Notes: generated by a model from the sequence alone, not told the origin. DNA of 64,000 nucleotides from Haliclona indistincta (GCA_964017065.1 OZ024792.1:7559754-7623753); one strand, 5' to 3'. Shown: positions 10,101 through 23,300, counted from the stretch's first letter. Made by a program: numbers and translations.

Positions 10101-12297
10101 GGTCATTGTGAAGGGTGAGCTAGCCTTGTATACCATTGGCCCACATGCATCTCTCCTCTCAACCTACCTGGAACAGGTCCCTCACTACCAGCAGCTCCAG
10201 TAGTAGTGGCACCAGTGACTACACCAACATCTGCTGTGATACAATGGAGTGTTCCTGTAGTGACCTACTCTCCTGAACAATACACTGTCTACTACACTAC
10301 CAACAGCAGTGGCTGTCCTACCAACTCAGATGAGGGCTACAACAAGAGTGTGACTGTTTATGGTCTCAACCACACTGACTTCTTCACCATAAGAGACCAG
10401 CAGTACAATGTGATACTGAACAATCTTCATCCTTACACAGTGTACTGCTATAAAGTAGTGGCTACTAGCACTGAGGGAAGGAATGAGTCAATGATGAGGA
10501 TATTAGAGACAAAAGAGAGTGGTATGTGAGTAGATAATGAGAAGTACTATATTAACACACATGTACACATGTACAGCTCCTAGTGGTCCTCCTCAAAACT
10601 TTGTTGTCTCAACCACTTCAAGTACACTCACTCTCTCCTGGTCTCCTCCACTATCCTCACAACGTAATGGAATTATCATTAACTACCTTATTGCTTGCAC
10701 AATTGGTGGTGTGACAAGTAGTATCAGAATATCTGAAACAAGTCGAGTCATAAACATAAATCCATTCACTAACTACACATGTTCTGTGAGTGCAGCAACA
10801 ATGGTGGGAGATGGTCCACCAGCAACAGTTAGTGGAACCTCTGAAGATGGTGAGTACATCATTCACTATAGCTACTGTGATATCACTCATGATGTGCTGT
10901 ACAGTCCCTGCAGGACCACCTCGTCAGGTCTTTGCTATTGCTGAGAGCTCAACTGTAATTTCTCTACATTGGAGTGCTCCAGCAACACCAAATGGAGTGA
11001 TCACTGAGTACCAGCTCCAGTGTTCTGGTGGTGGACAAGTGTTCAATCGCACTGTGATGGAGACCACAACCACACTGAGTGGTCTCCTACCATACACCAA
11101 CTACTCCTGTAGCATCACAGCTCACACCAGTGCTGGAGGAGGACCTGCAGCAACTACCAGTGTGACCACTCTACAAGATGGTACTGTACACCACACTATC
11201 TCATTGTTATCTTCTCTTCCACAGTTCCCTCTATAGTGAGAGATGTCCGGGTCATATCACCTGTTGGTTCATCCACTATGCTCATAGTCACATGGCTACC
11301 TCCAGCTCCACCTAATGGAGTCATAACTAGCTATGATGTTGAATTAGCAACATCAACTACAAGTTTCATCAATGGTACCAGCTCAGATACCCTCAAGATA
11401 GCCTTTGCTCGTTTAGGTATATCTGCACCTATATATCAATACCTATAGGTAGTCTAAAACATTCTTTTGTTTTTCAGCTCCTCAAGTACCTTACTATGTG
11501 AGAGTAGCAGCTTACACAGTGAGGGGACGAGGTCCATACTCTGACAGAATAGTGAATTTCACAATGCAAGGAGGTATGCTGTATGAAAGAGTTATTATTC
11601 ACTTACTGACCTGCATGTTCATCCCACAGTTCCTCGGTCTGGTCCACTAGCTAACATCACTAGGTTGAGTGACAGCAGTATTGCTGTGAGCTGGGAGCCA
11701 CTCACTCTAGAGGAGGCTCGTGGGTTTGTTACTGGATACACAGTCACAGCAGTGCCTACAACTGAGGCAGAGAGAAGGAGACAGGAGGAGATTATGACTA
11801 CAGTAGATCCTAGCACTAGCAGAGTAGTGTTGAATGGACTGGATCCCAGGCTAGCCTACTGGGTATGGGTATCGGTATCAGGATCAACTGCAGTTGGTAC
11901 CAGTACCAATAACCTAAGAGTACTGGCTGAACCATCTCTAGGTAAAGTTACTTTTTGGCACTCGATTTTTCTATGTCTTACACGACCAGATTCCTCTACT
12001 GCACAAAGAGTTACAGATATTGTCACATCTGTAGTTGTAACATTTTTCATAACATGTGTTGGAACACTGCTGCTAACAACTCTAGCTTCTGTGCTGGTAA
12101 TGAGGAGATGTCTGAACAAGCTGCACTCTGCAGGACAGACACAGGAAGAGGGAGAGCAAGATGGAGCATATGAGATGGTAGAAAAAGCTAAACCAGTTGA
12201 GGCAGAATATGAGGTGGTAGACCATGAGCCTAAAGAAGTGAAAACAAGCCCGAACCCGGCCTATGCTGCTGTAACTACTAACATTGCTCAGTCATAA
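7148..12297 (+). CDS. Ig/FN3 type I transmembrane receptor A
   Basis: This is a multi-exon cell-surface receptor. Exon 1 (7148-7217) encodes a signal peptide (MALLIVFVLLVCLVESIA). About eight Ig-like exons follow, starting near 7283, 7681, 8020, 8323, 8706, 9062, 9418 and 9772; most show the paired Cys and YxC core (LSCTG..YTCRI). They are followed by about five FN3 domains (near 10171, 10576, 10903, 11232 plus 11478, and 11631; motifs SWSPP, PNGVI, PYTNYSC). The last exon (about 11992-12297) has one TM helix (VVVTFFITCVGTLLLTTL) and a tail with AYEMV, EYEVV and NPAYAAV. Introns are phase 1, so domains can be added or lost in frame. The third Ig exon lacks the acceptor seen in receptor C and may be skipped. 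Ligand and function are unknown; a recognition or adhesion role is inferred from the architecture. Confidence 0.8.
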
Positions 12298-12711
12298 TGT
12301 CAAACAACAATGTCCATGCACTGATTATAATCACTCCCTAATCATTATCATAAGTCACCTAGTCTGTAATGCTTCGCCATGCATGTGTTTAATTCCTTGT
12401 GAATATACGGTTCTTCATTCAATGTGTAAATAGATCCCAGTATAGCCTATGCACATTGACACATGTAGATCATCTTCCTTAGCACTGAGTCACTGCTGCA
12501 TGTAAGAAGTAGATAAAACTTCATCCTCTTGTTGCTGCCAGTTCAAACTTTTGCCCTGCACCAACTTGATAGTGATGGTGTGCGAACAAAATAATCTTCT
12601 TGAGTGTTCCGATGAATGAAGAAAATAATAGATGTTGACAATATTAATTCTGATTTGTCTGATCGATTATTCAGGCTTTGTTGTAGCTCTTAGTCTATGT
12701 CAATGTCGATA
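12298..12711. other. 3' flank of receptor A, no gene seen
   Basis: This AT-rich region includes the 3' UTR and is shared with the flanks of receptors B and C (AATGTCCATGCACTGATTAT and about 200 bp beyond). No coding signal was found. Confidence 0.5.
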
Positions 12712-13575
12712 TAGTGAGAGATGTGCGGGTCATATCACCTGTTGGTTCATCCACTATGCTCATAGTCACATGGCTACCTCCAGCTCCACCTAGTTATCAC
12801 TAGCTATGATGTAACTGTTGAATCATCATTGGTTTAGATACCCTCAAAATAACCGTTAATCAAATAGGTATGTTCAGCACTATAAGTGATCTCTAAAGAT
12901 CTTCTGTTTCTCAAGTGCCCTGTTATATCAAGGTAGCTGCTTATACAGTGAAGGGGAGAAAATCATACTCTAATGCAGTAGTGAAGACAATTTTTGTGGT
13001 CAATTTTGTTAATTCCATTGTTCCTTGATCTGGATCATCAGCTTACATCACTAGGTTGAGTGACAGCAGTATTGCTGTGAGCTGGGAACCACTCACTCTA
13101 GAGGGGGCTCGTGGGTTTGTTACTGGATACACAGTCACATTTGGGGGAAGGAAAAGGAGAAGCATTGGGGCAATCTCAGCAGGACCTAGTACTAGAGTAC
13201 TAGTAGCAGAGCAGTGTTGAATGGACTGGATCCCAGGCTAGCCTACTGGGTATCGGTATCAGGATCAACTGCAGCACCAACAAACAATACCCGATTGAAT
13301 ACTAGCCGAACCGTCTCTAGGTAAGGGGTAGTGTTATCTCAAGTGTATTCTTCATCCACAACATTAGTTGACGACTCTACTGCTCAATGGTTACAGCTAC
13401 AGTGTAGTATTAGTTCTCATAGTTATATCACAGTGCAGTAACAACTATAGTCACAGTGCTTTCGATGGTTAAGTGTCTGAACAATTTCAGCAGAAGAGAG
13501 AGCAAGATGGAGTTTATGAGATGCACGATGGTGGGAAACCAGCTGAGACAAACTATGACCCAGAAGATAGATAAC
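12712..13575 (+). pseudogene. Decayed receptor 3' end (FN3, TM, tail)
   Basis: These are remnants of the membrane-proximal FN3 exons (ATATCACCTGTTGGTTCATC; later AGTATTGCTGTGAGCTGGGA) and of the tail (EQDGVYEM.., TNYDPEDR then stop at about 13573). They are interrupted by deletions and stops, and part of the TM exon is unrecognisable. The tail differs from receptors A-C, so it derives from a divergent paralogue. A sister copy lies at about 33990-34898. Both sit just upstream of a 7TM gene, so the pair was duplicated as a unit. Confidence 0.65.
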
Positions 13576-13724
13576 TGGAACCCTAAAATATCTGCTAGTA
13601 CTCACACATGCACATGATTAGCAAATTTTATTCTATTTTATGTACTCTTACAATAACAATACTTACAATGGGCAAATAGTATGAAGCGTCTATCAGCTAG
13701 ATCTTGTCATAAGATCAATGCAAG

Positions 13725-14694
13725 ATGGAGGACTATGGCAGTGGCAGTGGTCTCAGCAATAGCACAGAGTCAGTAGGCATTATTGAAGGTTTTATTTTTT
13801 CTCTGGCAAGTTTATCCATCATTGCTTGTATCATATCTTTGGTAGTACTGATATACTTCAAGCTGTATCGTAGCTTCATCTATCGTTTGATGTTGTACTC
13901 ATTTATTTCACTGATCATCTTGTCTTCAAGCACTATAGCTATTACAACTATTTTTTACCAGCAACTGTCGCATGCTATAGGAATCCCCATATCGTTTTTT
14001 TTTTGTAAGTCTACTAGTCACCTTTGTGCTAGCAACTGCTCTTACCTTGTGTATATGTGTTTTAGTTCTTTGTAATCACCAATTCACATATAGAGCAGAT
14101 ATAGTCATGCTCATTTTAATAATTTTAGGTTACTTTGTCATTGGTGGTGTGTTCTTTGGTGGTATAATAGGGCTTTATATATTCTATACAATACCTATTT
14201 TGGTGAATGTGTTCTTGACAGTACTAACACTGGTACCACTGTGTGGTAGAGCTTGTGGATGCAACATGTGTGTGAGAACAATTCGTACTAAAGAGAGTTA
14301 CAGAAAGGCACTGAAGGAAGTATTACCGCTCATAATTCTTCCACTACCACCTTTTGTGCCATACTTGATATTAGTGATTGGGAGTTTATTCTATAGTTTA
14401 AACTTATACTTCAAAATTGCCTTTTTAGTATCTAGTACACTAGGACTAATTGCCACACTTGCCTTTGCTCTACATCTCTGCTTTATTGGAAAGACAAAGC
14501 TCTGTAAGCAACGAGGCAGAATGAAGACACCTCAAGTAGACTATGGTACTGTTAACCTGCCTCACACTTGTCACACTACAGTGCATGTTGAGGGAGAAGG
14601 AATCATGTCCGAGACATGCAACACTGAACACCTGTACGTGAGTGAGGGTGAGGAGGATACACAATATCTGCTGCAGAAGAACAACCAACAGTAA
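13725..14694 (+). pseudogene. 7TM-2, frameshifted 7TM receptor-like copy
   Basis: The start (MEDYGSGSGLSNSTE) and helices 1-2 are intact and match 7TM-3. Near 13985-14010 a run of T and a deletion relative to 7TM-3 break the frame. The rest reads in another frame from about 14026 (TALTLCICVLVLCNHQF) through helix 7 and the tail (DTQYLLQKNNQQ) to the stop at 14694. The extracellular segment with SCEIPIIIF is also altered (GGIIGLYIF). It is probably non-functional unless the T-run is a sequencing error. Confidence 0.75.
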
Positions 14695-14754
14695 CTATGT
14701 GATATATACAGTATGAAAGAGTTATTATTCACTTACTAACCTGTTCATCCTGTA

Positions 14755-15412
14755 GTTCCTCGGTCTGGTCCACTAGCTAACATCACTAGGTTGAGTGACA
14801 GCAGTGTTGCTGTGAGCTGGGAGCCACTCACTCTAAAGGAGGCTCGTGGGTTTGTTACTGGATACACAGTCACAGCAGTGCCTATAACTGAGGCAGAGAG
14901 AAGGAGACATGAGGAGGAGATTATGACTACAGTAGATCCTAACACTAGCAGAGTAGTGTTGAATGGACTGGATCCCAGGCTAGCCTACTGGGTATCGGTA
15001 TCAGGATCAACTGTAGTTGGTACCAGCACCAATAATCCAAGAGTACTCGCTGAACCATCTCTAGGTATAAAGATACTTTAGTCGCTTGATTTTTCTATGT
15101 CTGACACCACCAGATTCCTCTACTGCACAAAGAGTTACAGATATTGTCACAGCAGTGGGGGTAACATTTTTCATAACTTGTGTTGGGACACTACTGTTAA
15201 CAACTCTAGTTGCTGTGCTAGTTATGAGGAGGTGTCTGAACAAGCTGCACTCTGAAGGACAGACACAGGAAGAGGGAGAGCAAGATGAGATGGTAGAGTG
15301 TGCTAAACCAGCTGAGGCAGTATATGATGTGGTAGACTATGAGCCTGGAGAAGTGAAAACAAGCCCGAACCCTGCCTATGCTGCTGTTACTACTAACATT
15401 GCTCAGTCATAA
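14755..15412 (+). pseudogene. Receptor 3'-end duplicate: last FN3, TM and tail only
   Basis: Two exons are present: the last FN3 domain (about 14755-15065; ITRLSDSSVAVSWEPL, LNGLDPRLAYWVSV) and the TM/tail exon (about 15112-15412; VTFFITCVGTLLLTTLVAVL, VYDVVDYEP, NPAYAAV, stop at 15412). Both frames are open and the sequence is close to receptors A-C. There is no upstream ectodomain or signal peptide: 60 bp upstream the sequence is the 3' end of 7TM-2. It is a partial duplication with no evident start. Confidence 0.7.
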
Positions 15413-15624
15413 TGTCAAACAACAATGTCCATGCACTGATTATAATCACTCCCTAATCATCGTCATGTCTTTGTAAACTCACCTAGTTTGTAATGTTTCG
15501 CCATGTGTTTAATTCCTAGTGCATTGCCAGAAATCTAATACTAATAGCGGTCACAATTGAAGATTATTAAATGCACATATAACTACTAAACTATAACAGT
15601 GATTTACCTCTTCGCGTATCTTTA

Positions 15625-15780
15625 GTCTCAAGCTGGATTGTCTGTCATAGCTTGTATCATATCTTTGGTAGTACTGATATACTTCAAGCTGTATCGTAGC
15701 TTCATCTATCGTTTGATGTTGTACTCATTTATATCATTGATCATCTTGTCTTCAAACACTATCACCACGGTCATGAATCA
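15625..15780 (+). pseudogene. 7TM fragment (helices 1-2 only)
   Basis: About 155 bp match the conserved N-terminal helices of the 7TM family (CATAGCTTGTATCATATCTT through TTCAAGCTGTATCGTAGC). There is no start and no downstream helices. It is joined directly to the 3' end of LCMT1 copy 2. A 15-bp direct repeat CACGGTCATGAATCA marks the junction (15765-15795). Confidence 0.75.
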
Positions 15781-17221
15781 ACACGGTCATGAATCAATGT
15801 GATTGTGCTGTAGTGAGACTGACCAATAGCATTACTATCATTATATCCACAGCTGAGGGTGTAGTGCTCCAGCAGTTGATCCAGTAACTCCCTCTCGTCT
15901 AGAAAATCAAGACGGTCGATTCTGCACCGTTATTGTAGCAGAAAAATAATCACTGAATACAGCTCTCTTGCTTACCTTTGCACATCAACTTGGGGAAGCT
16001 GCCGATACACTTGCAGCATGTCCAGAGCCCATGAACTGCTCCAGCCATTCTGTAGAAACCTGTCCCTCTGAAAGAGTGATGGTGAAAGTGTGAACCATAG
16101 GCAAAATCTAGCTTACCTTGAGTCCAGGTCAGGACAAGCATCTATTCCTAGCAATGAACAACCTCTTCCCTGCACACATTAGAATCATGAAAATCGAATA
16201 TCAATATCTTCTCACTGTGAGGTTCTGTTGCATCGTTTCTCCGAATCTGTCATGCGGATGAATCTATAGCCAAAAAAAACGTGCGACCAATCAGATTGGA
16301 GCAGTCACATGCACTCACCGGTTCATAGTTGAGGAAGAGAGCAGTACTGAAGTGAGACCCCACCCACTTAATCACGTTCTGTGAGAACTGTGGTTCCATG
16401 TAGACAAGAACACACTCAGTTATAAACATGGTCGGTAGGCTGGCGGAGTAAGTAGAGGTAAAAAATGCTGTGAAAATGTTTGCATACCCCAAATCAAGAC
16501 ATTTTGATGTTAGTTTTTTCTCAAGTGCATCAATGTTTCTCATATCACTAGCTACCAGATGATATGATGGTGTGGAGACCTCTTCTTCATCTACAAGAGA
16601 GAGAGGGAGCAAGTGAATGGAAAAGAAAAAGTCGAAAAGAATAATAGAATACTTATTTGAACTTGTCCTTTCTTGCTAAGAACTTCTAATAGCGGTGATT
16701 TAGTTCTGTGTTAAAGATCATTCCAACAACATTACTTTATTAGTGGTGCTCACTTGATGAAGTAAGTTTTCCTAGCAGTTACTGCTGGGAAGTCGACTTC
16801 AATGAAGACCTGGGGAGCACAGCCATCCTCTTCTAGCTGCCAGTATGTGGTGTCGAACCCTGCGCCAAGGTTAACCACTTGACAGCGATAGTGGTGTGTG
16901 AGCGCGATGAACTTCTTCATGAGTGTTCTGATACTGGTCACTCTGGCGTAATAACCTGACCGAGAAAGAGAGTAATAGTACAGAAACCTTTCAACTTACC
17001 TCTGCTGATCTCTGGTGATCTATGCTCGCTTTGTCGTCCCATGCAGTTGATGAAGCTGTCCTTCCAGTATCCTTTACGTACTGCGTGACTGAACAAACAC
17101 GAGTTATTGACATTGATTGTTTCAGTAACTAGTACCGCTTGCATATAGTAGCATCATCGTTTGTCCCTTGAACAGCGTAGTCGTCGCTAGACAACTGAGG
17201 TGCAGCAGCTCTTTCCTCCAT
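15771..17221 (-). CDS. LCMT1: Leucine carboxyl methyltransferase 1 (best-preserved copy)
   Basis: The LCMT1 family uses SAM to methylate the C-terminal leucine of the PP2A catalytic subunit in the cytosol. Exons: 17136-17221, 17000-17088, 16754-16955, 16653-16705, 16319-16590, 16216-16263, 16117-16169, about 15976-16065 and 15771-15921. Together they give about 347 aa, close to the roughly 330 aa usual for the family. Visible motifs are the N-terminal NDDATICKR, the SAM loop VNLGAGFDTTYW, the acidic EVDFP, ECVLVYM, INYE-like LNYEP, DRFGETM and the C-terminal LDFLDERELLDQLLEHY. Relative to copy 3 one base is missing at the end of exon 7 (CTCAAG against CTCACAG). The frame is kept only if the next acceptor is shifted to CAGAG. 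The last residues run into the junction with a 7TM fragment. It is head-to-head with receptor B. Confidence 0.85.
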
Positions 17222-17350
17222 TTTATTATTGAGCCCCACCCATTATAAGCCTCCGGAACCAGACTAATCCGAGGACTAACCACTAAACCCTGAATCGGTG
17301 AAGGCTAGTGCTTATTACTACTAGCTGTATGTAGGAGTGTATTCACTAAC
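17222..17350. promoter_or_regulatory. Head-to-head intergenic promoter, LCMT1 / receptor B
   Basis: This 129-bp gap appears identical to 7019-7147, lying exactly 10203 bp away. It must contain the start region of both divergent genes. Confidence 0.6.
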
Positions 17351-20300
17351 ATGGCATTGCTGATTGTCTTCGTCCTACTTGTCTGTTTGGTGGAATCAAT
17401 AGCAGCACAGCAATGCAATTGTGAGTTAAAACTAAAAATACCCACATTTAATTGATGTTGGTATTTTCATATCATTCTGCTGTAGGTGTCTTTGATTCTA
17501 GTAATCCAACTCTTGAGGCATCACCAAATGTTGTGGCACTACCAGGCAGTGATGTCATATTGAGCTGTACTGGTGCTCTGCAACTAACAAGTACTGGTCA
17601 GTGTGAGCATCAAGGATGTGCTGAAATCAAATGGGTCCTTGCTAGAGGTTCAATGATTATTAATCTCAGTGCTACTAATAATACTGAAGAGCTGACTGAT
17701 GCATTGCTATCTATTAGCAGTAAACTGGCACTAAACTCGATCTCTCCATCTGATGGCGGGGTATACACATGCAGGATTGTGGTAATGGGTTTATCTGTTT
17801 CAGCTCTTGCTACAGCAGTAACTGTACCAGGTATGTATCAGTGCACACACCACAAGCTGTATAGTGTGTCCTCCCTCTCCACAGTGCTCCAGATCACGGG
17901 GAACACTAACCAGCTCACAGTTGGTAGTACTCTAATGCTAACATGCTCACTAAACCCTAGTGTTGCTGGTAACTCATTCCAGTGGATCACTACTGGTGGA
18001 GCTGTCATCAGTAACAGCTCTGTACTGCAGCTAACAGTAACTCCTGAACTGAATGGAACTGAGTACACATGTACTGCATCATCACCTAATCTCATGGGCA
18101 CACCATCTAGATCAGTAATTGTTAGTGTAAGAGGTTAGCATTACTCTGAAGACAATGCAGCAAGTGTGTATCTAGGCTCTTAACTTAAACAGACTATAAT
18201 AAAATCAACATGCAGTTTCTTACATGGTCAGTATCAAAACCTGCGTATAGGCAGTACATCAGTAGTCACCTGTACTGCTCCTTCAATAGCTGACAATACG
18301 ATCACATGGTTATCACATGACGGGACGGTAGTGAGCAGCTCAGGCACTCTGACGTTACAGTTACTGGACAATACTATCAATGGACGAGTGTTCACATGCT
18401 CAGTGAACTCACCACACCTGATGGACAGCATTAACCAAAACATCACAGTAACTACACAAGGTGAACAAATCATTATAGTAGCATGATACTTATTACATGA
18501 TAATATCAATAATGTCTATGTAGATACATCAGTTACTCAAGCCACTATTGTCAACCCACCATCATATGTTGTTGATGGTGACCAGAATGTTGAGCTGCAG
18601 TGTACTGTCACACTGAGTAGCACCATTGGACCAGACTACAGTGCTCTCAGTATTGACTGGAGAGACAGCACTGACACTATCATCAACAACTGCTCCAGCC
18701 CCCAGCCACATGGGAACACACAGATCAGTGACACCTTCTCTTGTAACCTGACACTAGCCACTATCTCAGCTACTAGTGCAGGACTGTACACCTGTAATGC
18801 TGCTATTACTGGAATTAGTGGTTCAAGACTTGGTTTTATTGATCTTCAAGTACAAGGTTAGGAGCTTCAAATCACACAAATACTACATGTAGTTCACATA
18901 CTCACAGGATCTCTTCAGAATGCTAGTCTCCTCACACCAGTGAATGCTGTTCTTGGACAGTCATCTGTGCTCACTTGTGAAGTGCACACTTCACTACCAG
19001 TCACCACTAACCTGCTCTCAGTCCAGTGGATGCACAGAGGGAGTCTGGTCACTGGTAGTGGTGGGTTTGTACTAAAGCAAGGATCAGGAGCAGGTGCTTC
19101 AGTGTATGTGACTGAGTTGACTCTGAGTGAGACTACTGTTGAGAGCTCAGGACTGTACTCCTGTAATTTGTCTACTGACAGACAACAAGTAACAGCTGAA
19201 GCCAACCTCATTGTAGCATGTGAGTGGATTGAGCTAAACTGTCATCATTTGATTGTCTCTTACAGTTTCTCATATTGATGTTCACACTGGACCATCCAAT
19301 GGATTCCCCTCACAACCTCTACTGGATACCAGTACTAGACTGAACTGCTCTGTTACACTCCATCCTCAGCTCAGCCAGCTCACCATCCTCACCATCCAGT
19401 ACCAGTGGTCCTCTAATGGTGTGACAAGAGGCAGTGAACAGGAACTAGTGCTACCCAACTTGAGTCCAGCTGATGCTACAACCTACTCCTGCACAGTGAC
19501 AGTCTCTTCAGCTAACCCAGGAGAATACCTGATCAGACAAATCAGTAATCAGTCAATGTATGACCTCGTGATCACAAGTGAGTTATAATCATAGAGAATG
19601 TCTTACTATCTTCCACATAGTTCCAGACCCATCGATCCAACTCTCACCAGCTGGTAGCAGGAATATCTACTACACTGGAGAGAATCTCAATGCAACATGT
19701 ACCAGCAGTGTAGTGGGTGCAATGCTCACCTGGACTGCAACTAATCTTGGTGGTGCCCAAGAATCTCTATCTCTACCAGAACCCATCATTAATGGACAAT
19801 CTTCGCTGCTTGTTTTCAAACCAATAACGTTCAATGATATTTCATTCACACTCAGATGTATAACATCTATTGCTGGTAATGCTAATTTGATTGCAGGAGA
19901 AGTACCAATAATAGTTAACATTTTTGGTAAGGAACTTTTCTGTACGCAACCTTTGACTATCTCCCAATAATGCAGTTCCATCATTGAGTGTGTCAGTGTC
20001 TTCCAATGCTAGTGCAGTTCTAGATATCAGTGGATACAACTCCTTCACTGTACAGTGTGGAGGAACATTTAGTCCTAGCTTTACTCAATCAGGAGAATCA
20101 CTTTCATTCATGTTAACCAGAAACAGTGTATCAGTCACTGATGGGCTTTCAAATAGTTCAGTGATGGCAACAGGAGATACAGTCTCTCAGAGCAGCTCAG
20201 TACAGCAGACTGCATCCTCAGGTCCAGCCACACTAGTCTACAACTGCACTGTTGAGTTTAGCATCAGTGGATCACTCATTACTACTGCCAGTAACACAAC

Positions 20301-23300
20301 ACAGGTCATTGTGAAGGGTGAGCTAGCCTTGTATACCATTGGCCCACATGCATCTCTCCTCTCAACCTACCTGGAACAGGTCCCTCACTACCAGCAGCTC
20401 CAGTAGTAGTGGCACCAGTGACTACACCAACATCTGCTGTGATACAATGGAGTGTTCCTGTAGTGACCTACTCTCCTGAACAATACACTGTCTACTACAC
20501 TACCAACAGCAGTGGCTGTCCTACCAACTCAGATGAGGGCTACAACAAGAGTGTGACTGTTTATGGTCTCAACCACACTGACTTCTTCACCATAAGAGAC
20601 CAGCAGTACAATGTGATACTGAACAATCTTCATCCTTACACAGTGTACTGCTATAAAGTAGTGGCTACTAGCACTGAGGGAAGGAATGAGTCAATGATGA
20701 GGATATTAGAGACAAAAGAGAGTGGTATGTGAGTAGATAATGAGAAGTACTATATTAACACACATGTACACATGTACAGCTCCTAGTGGTCCTCCTCAAA
20801 ACTTTGTTGTCTCAACCACTTCAAGTACACTCACTCTCTCCTGGTCTCCTCCACTATCCTCACAACGTAATGGAATTATCATTAACTACCTTATTGCTTG
20901 CACAATTGGTGGTGTGACAAGTAGTATCAGAATATCTGAAACAAGTCGAGTCATAAACATAAATCCATTCACTAACTACACATGTTCTGTGAGTGCAGCA
21001 ACAATGGTGGGAGATGGTCCACCAGCAACAGTTAGTGGAACCTCTGAAGATGGTGAGTACATCATTCACTATAGCTACTGTGATATCACTCATGATGTGC
21101 TGTACAGTCCCTGCAGGACCACCTCGTCAGGTCTTTGCTATTGCTGAGAGCTCAACTGTAATTTCTCTACATTGGAGTGCTCCAGCAACACCAAATGGAG
21201 TGATCACTGAGTACCAGCTCCAGTGTTCTGGTGGTGGACAAGTGTTCAATCGCACTGTGATGGAGACCACAACCACACTGAGTGGTCTCCTACCATACAC
21301 CAACTACTCCTGTAGCATCACAGCTCACACCAGTGTTGGAGGAGGACCTGCAGCAACTACCAGTGTGACTACTCTACAAGATGGTTAGTCAACTAGTCTA
21401 GTACATGTATAGATAATCCTCTCTTGATGTAGTTCCTAGTGGACCACCTCGGGACTTCACTATTTCAGTAAATTCTCGTAGCATCTCTTTCTCCTGGTCT
21501 CCTCCTCTCCTCTCACAGCGTAATGGAGTCATCACTGGCTATAATCTAACATGTACTGTTGGTGGAGTAACCATTAGTAACAGATTGGGTGTTACTAGTC
21601 TGAACATACCAGTAGTTCCATTCACTAGCTATTCTTGTACTGTGAGTGCTGCAACTAGTGTAGGAGATGGTCCTGCAACAGCAGTGATTAGTGGAGTCAC
21701 TGATGAAGAGAGTGAGTATTCGTTGCTATATAACACCTCTTCTCATGAACAATGTATGTCTTCTCTTCATACAGAACCTGGAACACCTCCTCGTGATTTA
21801 AACGGAGTTTCTAATGATTCTAGGTCATTAACTCTCACATGGAAAGCACCTGTACAACCAAATGGAGTGATCACTGAGTACCAGCTCCAGTGTTCTGGTG
21901 GTGGACAAGTGTTCAACCGCACTGTGATGGAGACCACAACCACACTGAGTGGACTCCTACCATACACCAACTACTCCTGTAGCATCACAGCTCACACCAG
22001 TGCTGGAGGAGGACCTGCAGCAACTACCAGTGTGACCACTCTACAAGATGGTGAGTCAACTAGTATAGATAATCCTCTCTTAATGTCATTCTTTTAGTTC
22101 CTAGTGGACCACCTCAAGACTTCACTATTTCAGTCACTTCTCGTAAAATCTCTTTATCCTGGTCTCCTCCTCTCCTCTCGCAGCGTAATGGAATTATCAC
22201 TGGCTATATTCTAACATTTACTGTTGGTGGAGTAACCAATAGTGGAATATTTAGTGTTACTAGCCTGAACATACCAGTAGCTCCATTCACCAACTACTCC
22301 TGTACTGTGAGTGCTGCAACTAGTGTAGGAGATGGTCCTGCAACAGCAGTGATTAGTGGAGCCACTGATGAAGAGAGTGAGCAGTCATTACTCTTCTCAT
22401 GAACAATGTATGTCTTCTCTTCATACAGAACCTGGAACACCTCCTCGTGATTTAAAAGGAGTTTCTAATGATCCTAGGTCATTAACACTCACATGGAGTG
22501 CTCCAGAAATACCTAATGGAGTGATCACTGAGTACCAGCTCCAGTGTTCTGGTGGTGGACAAGTGTTCAACCGCACTGTGATGGAGACCACAGCCACACT
22601 GAGTGGACTCCTACCATACACCAACTACTCCTGTAGCATCACAGCTCGCACCAGTGCTGGAGGAGGACCTGCAGCAACTACCAGTGTGATCACTCTACAA
22701 GATGGTACTGTACATCACACTATCTCATTGTTATATTCTCTTCCACAGTTCCCTCCATAGTGAGAGATGTGCGGGTCATATCACCCGTTGGTTCATCCAC
22801 TATGCTCATAGTGACATGGCTACCACCAGCTCTACCTAATGGAGTCATCACCAGCTATGATGTTGAATTGACAACATCAACTACAAGTTTCATCAATGGT
22901 ATCAGCTCAGATACCCTCAAGATAGCCTTTGCTCGTTTAGGTATATCACTACCAATGAGTTGTCTAAAACATTCTTTTGTTTTTCAGCTCCTCAAGTACC
23001 TTACTATGTGAGAGTAGCAGCTTACACAGTGAGGGGACAAGGTCCATACTCTAACAGAATAGTGAATTTCACAATGGAAGGAGGTATACAGCATGCAAGA
23101 GTTATTATTCACTTACTAACCCGTTCACCCTGTAGTTCCTCGGTCTGGTCCATCAGCTAACATCACTAGGTTGAGTGACAGCAGTGTTGCTGTGAGCTGG
23201 GAGCCACTCACTCTAGAGGAGGCTCGTGGGTTTGTTACTGGATACACAGTCACAGCAGTGCCTATAACTGAGGCAGAGAGAAGGAGACATGAGGAGGAGA

